Position numbers and translations under genes: made by a program
The notes under the pieces: generated by a model
The model's database searches: none
What the model saw: only the letters and a program-made list of their open reading frames with translations
What the model was told of the DNA's origin: nothing
Part shown: positions 4,163 to 8,280 of the stretch, piece by piece
Layout of the letters: each line of letters starts with the position of its first letter
How positions within the stretch are numbered: position 1 is the stretch's first letter
DNA from: Oscillospiraceae bacterium
GTDB lineage: Bacteria > Bacillota_A > Clostridia > Oscillospirales > Oscillospiraceae
Direction of reading: 5' to 3'
Assembly (NCBI GenBank): GCA_902789835.1
Contig: CADAPN010000155.1
Location: forward strand, 1-8,280
Length of the DNA stretch: 8,280 bases

Positions 4163-6865
4163 ATGGCAAGAGAAATCCTGTTCGATCTCGGTAAGATGAT
4201 TACCGACCGCCTTCCGTACAAGTTCGGCGTTAAGAGGCTGACGGAGGAAGACCCGGAATACATCATTCTCGACCGCGCATGTTCCAATGACGAAATCGCG
4301 GAAGTCATGCTGAAGATGGGCCTGCGCAAGCCGAAGACCACGGCTGAAATCGCGAAACTCACCGGCAAGTCCGAAGAGCGTATTGTGGAGCTGCTCACCG
4401 ACGCCGCCATGCACGGCATCGTGGAGTATAACTGGGAAAATCCCCAGCACGAGAAGCAGTGGTATGTCCAGTTGTTCGTCCCCGGCATCGCCGAGATGAC
4501 GAACATGGTCCTGGATCAGGTTGAAAAGTACCCCGAGCTCGCCGAGAGCTTCAACAAAATGACCTTCCTCCCGCTGGAGGGCAAGACCCACCTGATGCCT
4601 CCCGGCGGAAACGGCATCGGCATGCACGTCATCCCGGTGGAAAAGGCCATCAACGCCACCAACACCTCCATCTCAATCGAGCACATTTCCCACTGGCTGG
4701 ATAAGTATGAGGGAAGCCTCTCTGTCGGCTACTGTTCCTGCCGCAACGCCCGCCGTCTTTACGGCGAGGGCTCCGGTGAGATTCAGGATGACTGCTGCAT
4801 CGGTTTGGGCGATTTCGCCACTTATCTGGTTGAGACCGGCAAGGGCCGTCCCATCACCAAGCAGGAGGCGCTGGAGATCTGCCAGAGAGCGGAAGACAAC
4901 GGCTATGTCCACCAGGTCACCAACATCGACGGTCAGGATAAGATCTTCGGTCTGTGCAACTGCGATCTGGGCGTCTGCTTCGCACTTCGCACCAGCCAGT
5001 ACTTCAACACCCCGAATATGTCCGCGTCCTCCTTCCGTGCCCATGTCAACAAAGACAACTGCGTCGCCTGCGGAAAGTGCGTCGAGGTCTGCCCGGCCGG
5101 CGCCGTGAAGCTCGGCCAGAAGCTCTGCACCAAGAACGGTGAGGTTCAGTATCCGAAGCAGGAGCTGCCCGGTCTCAAATGGGGCAAAGACAAGTGGAAC
5201 CCGAACTATGTGGTCGACAACCGCAAGAACTGCCACGAGTCCGGCACCGCGCCCTGCAAGACCGCATGTCCCGCCCATATCGCCATCCAGGGCTATATCA
5301 AGCTCGCCAAGGAAGGCCGCTATCTCGACGCGCTCAAGCTCATCAAGCAGGACAACCCCTTCCCCTCCGTCTGCGGCTATGTCTGCAACCGCCGCTGTGA
5401 GGACGCCTGCACCCGCGGTGCACTGGACAAGGCCCTCGCCATCGACGAGATCAAGAAGTTCATCGCCGAGCAGGACCTCAAGAGTGAAGAGCGCTATATC
5501 CCCGAGCGTCTGTACCGCCGTCCCATCGACAAGCCCTATGAGCAGAAGGTCGCCATCATCGGCGCCGGCCCCGCGGGCTTGAGCTGCGCCTACTATCTCG
5601 CCCGCATGGGTTATGAAAATGTCACTGTTTTCGACCGCAACCCGCAGCCGGGCGGCATGCTCGTCATGGGCATCCCCAGCTACCGTCTCGACCGCGCCGC
5701 TCTGAAGGGCGAGATCGACGTTCTGGAGAAGATGGGCGTTCACTTCCAGATGAACACCGAGGTCGGCAAGGACGTCACCATCGAAGAGCTCCGCGCCCAG
5801 GGCTACAAGGGCTTCTATGTGGCCATCGGTGCCCAGAAGAGCTCCAAGCTCAACATCCCGGGCGAAGAGCTTCAGGGTGTATTCGGCGGTGTGGACTTCC
5901 TGCGTGAGGTCAACCTGGGCAACAAGCCTGAAGTCGGCAAGAAGTGTGCCGTCATCGGCGGCGGCAATGTGGCCATGGATGTCTGCCGCACGGCTGTCCG
6001 TCTCGGTGCCGAGACCTATGTGGTTTACCGCCGCGGCGAGGATGAGATGCCCGCCGACAAGGAAGAAGTCGCAGAAGCAAAGGAAGAGGGCGTGAAGTTC
6101 TGCTTCCTCAACGCGCCGGTCGAAGTTCTTGGCACGGACGGCAAGGTCTGCGGCCTCAAGGTCGAGCTCATGGAGCTCGGCGAGCCGGATGAGAAGGGAC
6201 GCCGTAAGCCCGTCGGTACCGGAAAGTTTGAAACCATCGAGGTCGACTCGGTGATCGCCGCCGTTGGCCAGGCCATCGACTGGGGCACGCTCGATGTCGG
6301 TGCGCTCGTAACCGGCAAGAAGGGCAACGCCATTGCCGATGCCGTCACCTATCAGACCGCGCAGAGCGACATCTTCGTCGGCGGTGATGTCTACACCGGA
6401 CCGAAGTTTGCCATCGATGCGATTGCCGCAGGTCGCGAGGGCGCCGAGTCCCTGCACCGCTTCGTCAATGACGGCCAGAGCCTGACGGTCGGCCGCAACC
6501 TCCGTGAGTTCTATGAGCTCAACAAGGACGAGCTGGTCTTCGGCATCGACTGCTTCGACCGTCCCGCCCGTCAGCCGATTCTGCATGATGTGAAGAAGGC
6601 CCGCTCCTTCGAGCACGATCGCCTCACCTTCACCGAAGAGCAGGTCAAAGCAGAGGCCAGCCGCTGCCTGGGCTGCGGCGTGAGCGTCGTCGACCCGAAC
6701 CGCTGCATCGGCTGCGGTCTGTGCACCACCCGCTGCATGTTCGACGCCATTCACCTGGAGCGCGATGTTCCCGAGGCCTCGAACATGATCCGCTGCGAAG
6801 ACAAGGTTGCTCCGCTTCTCAAGAACGTTGCGAAGAAGAGCATCAACATCATCCGCAAGAGATAA
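4163..6865 (+). CDS. Large multi-cluster iron-sulfur flavoprotein (GltD/NfnB-like NADP-dependent oxidoreductase with ferredoxin domains)
   Basis: The 900-residue soluble protein starts at ATG 4163 behind GAGAGGGG. In order: a winged-helix-like segment (about 40-92, with TTAEIAKLTGKSEERIVELL); a Cys-rich region (C191, C193, C211, C212, C265, C267, C272); a ferredoxin motif (C300, C303, C306, C310); a GltD/dihydropyrimidine-dehydrogenase-type Fe-S domain (C357, C365, C369; C404, C408, C412, C416); an FAD-binding core with GAGPAGLSCAYYLARMG (467-483) and VGGDVYTGPKFAIDAIAAG (739-757); a nested nucleotide site GGGNVAMDVCRTAVRLG (599-615) followed by YRRGEDEMPA, the arginine pair favouring NADP(H); and a C-terminal ferredoxin motif (C835, C838, C848, C851, C854, C858). 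The core resembles glutamate synthase small subunit and NfnB, but no glutamate synthase large subunit or NfnA partner is adjacent. I infer electron transfer between NADP(H), FAD and ferredoxin-like partners in the cytoplasm; the true substrate is unknown. I recall similar large proteins in gut Clostridia. Confidence 0.9.
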   Translation: MAREILFDLGKMITDRLPYKFGVKRLTEEDPEYIILDRACSNDEIAEVMLKMGLRKPKTTAEIAKLTGKSEERIVELLTDAAMHGIVEYNWENPQHEKQWYVQLFVPGIAEMTNMVLDQVEKYPELAESFNKMTFLPLEGKTHLMPPGGNGIGMHVIPVEKAINATNTSISIEHISHWLDKYEGSLSVGYCSCRNARRLYGEGSGEIQDDCCIGLGDFATYLVETGKGRPITKQEALEICQRAEDNGYVHQVTNIDGQDKIFGLCNCDLGVCFALRTSQYFNTPNMSASSFRAHVNKDNCVACGKCVEVCPAGAVKLGQKLCTKNGEVQYPKQELPGLKWGKDKWNPNYVVDNRKNCHESGTAPCKTACPAHIAIQGYIKLAKEGRYLDALKLIKQDNPFPSVCGYVCNRRCEDACTRGALDKALAIDEIKKFIAEQDLKSEERYIPERLYRRPIDKPYEQKVAIIGAGPAGLSCAYYLARMGYENVTVFDRNPQPGGMLVMGIPSYRLDRAALKGEIDVLEKMGVHFQMNTEVGKDVTIEELRAQGYKGFYVAIGAQKSSKLNIPGEELQGVFGGVDFLREVNLGNKPEVGKKCAVIGGGNVAMDVCRTAVRLGAETYVVYRRGEDEMPADKEEVAEAKEEGVKFCFLNAPVEVLGTDGKVCGLKVELMELGEPDEKGRRKPVGTGKFETIEVDSVIAAVGQAIDWGTLDVGALVTGKKGNAIADAVTYQTAQSDIFVGGDVYTGPKFAIDAIAAGREGAESLHRFVNDGQSLTVGRNLREFYELNKDELVFGIDCFDRPARQPILHDVKKARSFEHDRLTFTEEQVKAEASRCLGCGVSVVDPNRCIGCGLCTTRCMFDAIHLERDVPEASNMIRCEDKVAPLLKNVAKKSINIIRKR

Positions 6866-6900
6866 CTTATTCTCTGCGCTGAACCCTGCAGATAAATTTT

Positions 6901-6930
6901 CAGCCCCCGCTTCGGCGGGGGCTGATTTTT
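6901..6930 (+). terminator. Strong intrinsic terminator of the flavoprotein gene
   Basis: CAGCCCCCGC and GCGGGGGCTG form a perfect 10-bp stem closed by a TTCG tetraloop (6911-6914), followed by ATTTTT. It begins 35 bases after the flavoprotein stop. On the minus strand the same hairpin is followed by AAAATTTATC, a poor U-tract, so it should work much less well for the converging peptidase gene. The stem also contains the only nearby stop (TGA, 6902-6900 minus) in a frame one base off the peptidase frame. Confidence 0.95.
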
Positions 6931-6931
6931 G

Positions 6932-7570
6932 TATCGAGGTCATCAGCGAGATGAAGTAGGTCATCCCGGCTGCAAACAGGACCTTCCGTCCGCCGATTCT
7001 CTCCTCGTCGGTGAGCAGGCCGAGCCGGTCCACTTCCGCCATCGCTCTCCGGGAGGCATCCACCTCCACCGGCAGCGTCACCAGGTTGAAGAGCACGATA
7101 CCCGAGAACAGGACCGCACCAAGCATAATGAGCCCGCTCTGTGAGAAAAAGATTCCAAGCAGGATCGCGATATACGAGCCGATGGACCCGATGTTGCAGA
7201 CGGGCACCAGTGCCTTGCGCAGCATCAGCAGCGGATAGGCCTGGGCATGCTGAATCGCATGGCCGCATTCGTGTGCCGCAACCGCCACGGCCGAGATATT
7301 CTGCCCGCCGTACACGGATTGTGAGAGGTTCAGGGTATGGTTGCTGGGGTTATAGTTGTCTGTCAGCGTCCCGGCTGTCTGGACAATCGTCACGTCCGTG
7401 ATGCCGTTGGCCCGCAGGATACGCTCCGCCGCCATGGCCCCGGTCATGCCGTTGTAAGTCCGGTCCTTTGAATACCGATTGAAAAGGCTCCTCACAACCC
7501 CCGAGCAGATCATGCTCACAAAGAACAGAATAATCGTAAGGATATAGAAGATATCATAGGAGTAATACAT
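6932..7570 (-). CDS. yugP: YugP-family membrane zinc metallopeptidase, 3' end lost, no in-frame stop
   Basis: Start chosen at ATG 7570 (MYYSYDIFYIL), because GAGGG sits 6 bases before it and abuts the alternative ATG 7576. An N-terminal membrane helix is followed by the zinc site HECGH (residues 100-104 from this start) in AAHECGHAIQHAQ, two more hydrophobic helices (about 116-165) and the family segment EVDASRRA (169-176), all typical of the neutral zinc metallopeptidases (Zn_peptidase_2, about 225 residues). Recognisable sequence ends at AAGMTYFISLMTSI, next to the T-run of the convergent terminator; the last dozen or so residues of the final helix are missing. The frame then runs open through the terminator and antisense to the flavoprotein gene, as far as about 4673, so an mRNA ending near the hairpin would have no stop codon. 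One extra base in the A5 run (plus-strand T5, 6926-6930) would give a stop at 6902-6900. Catalytic part is intact; stability of the product is doubtful. Confidence 0.83.
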
Positions 7571-7603
7571 GCTCATCCCTCATTTCTGTTTCATTCTGCT
7601 GTT

Positions 7604-7632
7604 ATTATACTGTCCAAAGATGCGTGCTTCCA
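7604..7632 (-). promoter_or_regulatory. Probable promoter of the YugP-family gene
   Basis: On the minus strand a perfect TATAAT (7609-7604) lies 17 bases from TGGAAG (7632-7627), a weak -35 with three matches to consensus. Transcription would start near 7597, about 27 bases before ATG 7570. Confidence 0.62.
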
Positions 7633-7696
7633 GACATTTCTGTAAACATTGTCCCGTTTTCTTTTACATCATAGTTAGATTTATTTAATTTTGATC

Positions 7697-7725
7697 TTGA
7701 CAGGCTGCAGGCGGAACTATATAAT
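7697..7725 (+). promoter_or_regulatory. Perfect-consensus sigma-A promoter of the secreted GLUG-type gene
   Basis: TTGACA (7697-7702), a 17-base spacer and TATAAT (7720-7725) match the sigma-70/sigma-A consensus at every position. Transcription should start near 7732. AT-rich sequence upstream (7669-7694) may serve as an UP-type element. Such a strong promoter implies high expression unless a repressor limits it; an inverted repeat lies right at the start site. Confidence 0.9.
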
Positions 7726-7732
7726 ATTCATT

Positions 7733-7748
7733 GTTAGTTTATACTAAC
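7733..7748 (+). promoter_or_regulatory. Inverted repeat at the transcription start (operator or 5' mRNA stem)
   Basis: GTTAGT-TTAT-ACTAAC is a perfect 6-bp inverted repeat with a 4-base loop, placed at about +1 to +17 of the predicted transcript. It could be a repressor site over the start point of an otherwise unrestrained promoter, or a 5'-terminal stem protecting the mRNA. A partial direct copy of its left arm (CATAGTTAG, 7670-7678; compare CATTGTTAG, 7729-7737) lies upstream of the -35. Confidence 0.42.
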
Positions 7749-7771
7749 TATTTAAAATATAGGAGGCACCC

Positions 7772-8280
7772 ATGAAAAAGATACTGACAGTTGTCTGCGT
7801 TGTGGCGATGATGCTCAGTTTGAGTATCGTTGCCGGGGCAGAAGAGAGCAAGGTGATCACCATCACCACCGTGGAAGAGCTTGCGGGAATGGCTGACGAT
7901 CTCACCGCCGATTATGTTCTCGATGCGGATATCGACCTTGCGGGGATCGCCTGGACCCCGATCGGCACCTTTAAGCCCTCCGGCGAAACCGCGGAAGAGC
8001 AGGAGATCCCGGCGTCGGATGCAGCCTTCACCGGCACGTTCGACGGCCAGGGGCATACCATCCGCAATCTCACCATCACCGGTGAAGACGGCATCGCGGT
8101 CGGTCTGTTCGGTTGCATCGCCAACACCGAGGTCGGCAACTTCACCCTGGAGAATGCATCGACAGAAGGCACCGTCATGGTCGCCGATGCAGTCGGGTAT
8201 TCCTTCTCATCCACGGTTCATGACATTCAGCTGGTGAAAGGCAAAGTGACCGCTTATGCCGGTGAGATGAGCGCGGAGGG
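7772..8280 (+). CDS. Secreted GLUG-motif / beta-helix-type surface protein, N-terminal part (runs off the right edge)
   Basis: ATG 7772 follows a perfect AGGAGG (7761-7766) at 5-base spacing; 169 codons are visible without a stop. Residues 1-23 form a classic signal peptide (MKKILTVVCVVAMMLSLSIV, then AGA) with likely cleavage before Glu24. The mature part opens with a strand-rich motif (ITTVEELAGMADDLTADYVL), then DADIDLAGIAWTPIG, FTGTFDGQGHTIRNLTI (86-102) and VGLFGCIANTEVGNFTLENA (110-129). This is the repeat style of GLUG-type and related right-handed beta-helix surface proteins of Clostridia, often long and anchored to the cell wall or S-layer; the anchor would lie outside the window. 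The gene is divergent from the YugP-family gene and has its own very strong promoter. Exact role (adhesion, glycan binding or other) cannot be told from this portion. Confidence 0.85.
   Translation, partial: MKKILTVVCVVAMMLSLSIVAGAEESKVITITTVEELAGMADDLTADYVLDADIDLAGIAWTPIGTFKPSGETAEEQEIPASDAAFTGTFDGQGHTIRNLTITGEDGIAVGLFGCIANTEVGNFTLENASTEGTVMVADAVGYSFSSTVHDIQLVKGKVTAYAGEMSAE

Noticed and set aside
4673..6931. About 750 codons open on the minus strand, continuing the peptidase frame antisense to the flavoprotein
   Set aside because: The sequence is low-complexity (Ala, Leu, Asp, Val rich) with no domain, and mirrors a gene whose codons mostly end in G or C, which removes antisense stops. The real gene on the plus strand has clear motifs throughout.
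7641..7668. TGTAAA-N16-TTTACA resembling a biotin-repressor-type operator
   Set aside because: The arms are only 6 bp, lack the wider BirA pattern, and no biotin gene is nearby; likely chance in AT-rich DNA.

Overview
The window looks like chromosomal DNA from an anaerobic Clostridia-class Firmicute, probably a gut bacterium with GC-rich genes. The evidence is strong AGGAGG-type ribosome binding sites, near-consensus sigma-A promoters in AT-rich gaps, a DUF4317 protein, a YugP-type zinc peptidase and a secreted GLUG-type protein. This is inference from gene content; there is no rRNA or tRNA. I see no transposase, CRISPR array, phage gene or attachment site.

Layout. Four minus-strand genes fill 1-3873. 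Reading in their own direction they are: a DUF4317 protein (3873-2743) with its own consensus promoter; a NhaC-type antiporter gene (2638-1185), also with a consensus promoter but broken by a short internal deletion near 2259-2266; an orotate-phosphoribosyltransferase-like protein (1004-366) with a probable extended -10 promoter, an inverted-repeat operator candidate and a leader hairpin; and an unrecognised protein (279 to beyond base 1). A divergent promoter region (3874-4162) separates them from a plus-strand gene for a 900-residue iron-sulfur flavoprotein (4163-6865). That gene ends at a very strong terminator (6901-6930). Converging on the same terminator is a YugP-family membrane zinc peptidase gene (7570 down to about 6932), which has lost its 3' end and has no in-frame stop before the terminator. 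A second divergent promoter region (7571-7771) leads to a secreted GLUG/beta-helix-type protein (7772 onward) that runs off the window.

How the parts relate. I see no single pathway. The flavoprotein is the most distinctive gene: a winged-helix-like N-terminus, a Cys-rich region, a ferredoxin motif, a GltD/NfnB-like FAD/NADP core and a C-terminal ferredoxin motif in one chain, pointing to electron transfer between NADP(H) and iron-sulfur partners. Two of the seven genes carry lesions. These are either recent gene decay or sequence/assembly errors. I found no convincing new multi-gene system.
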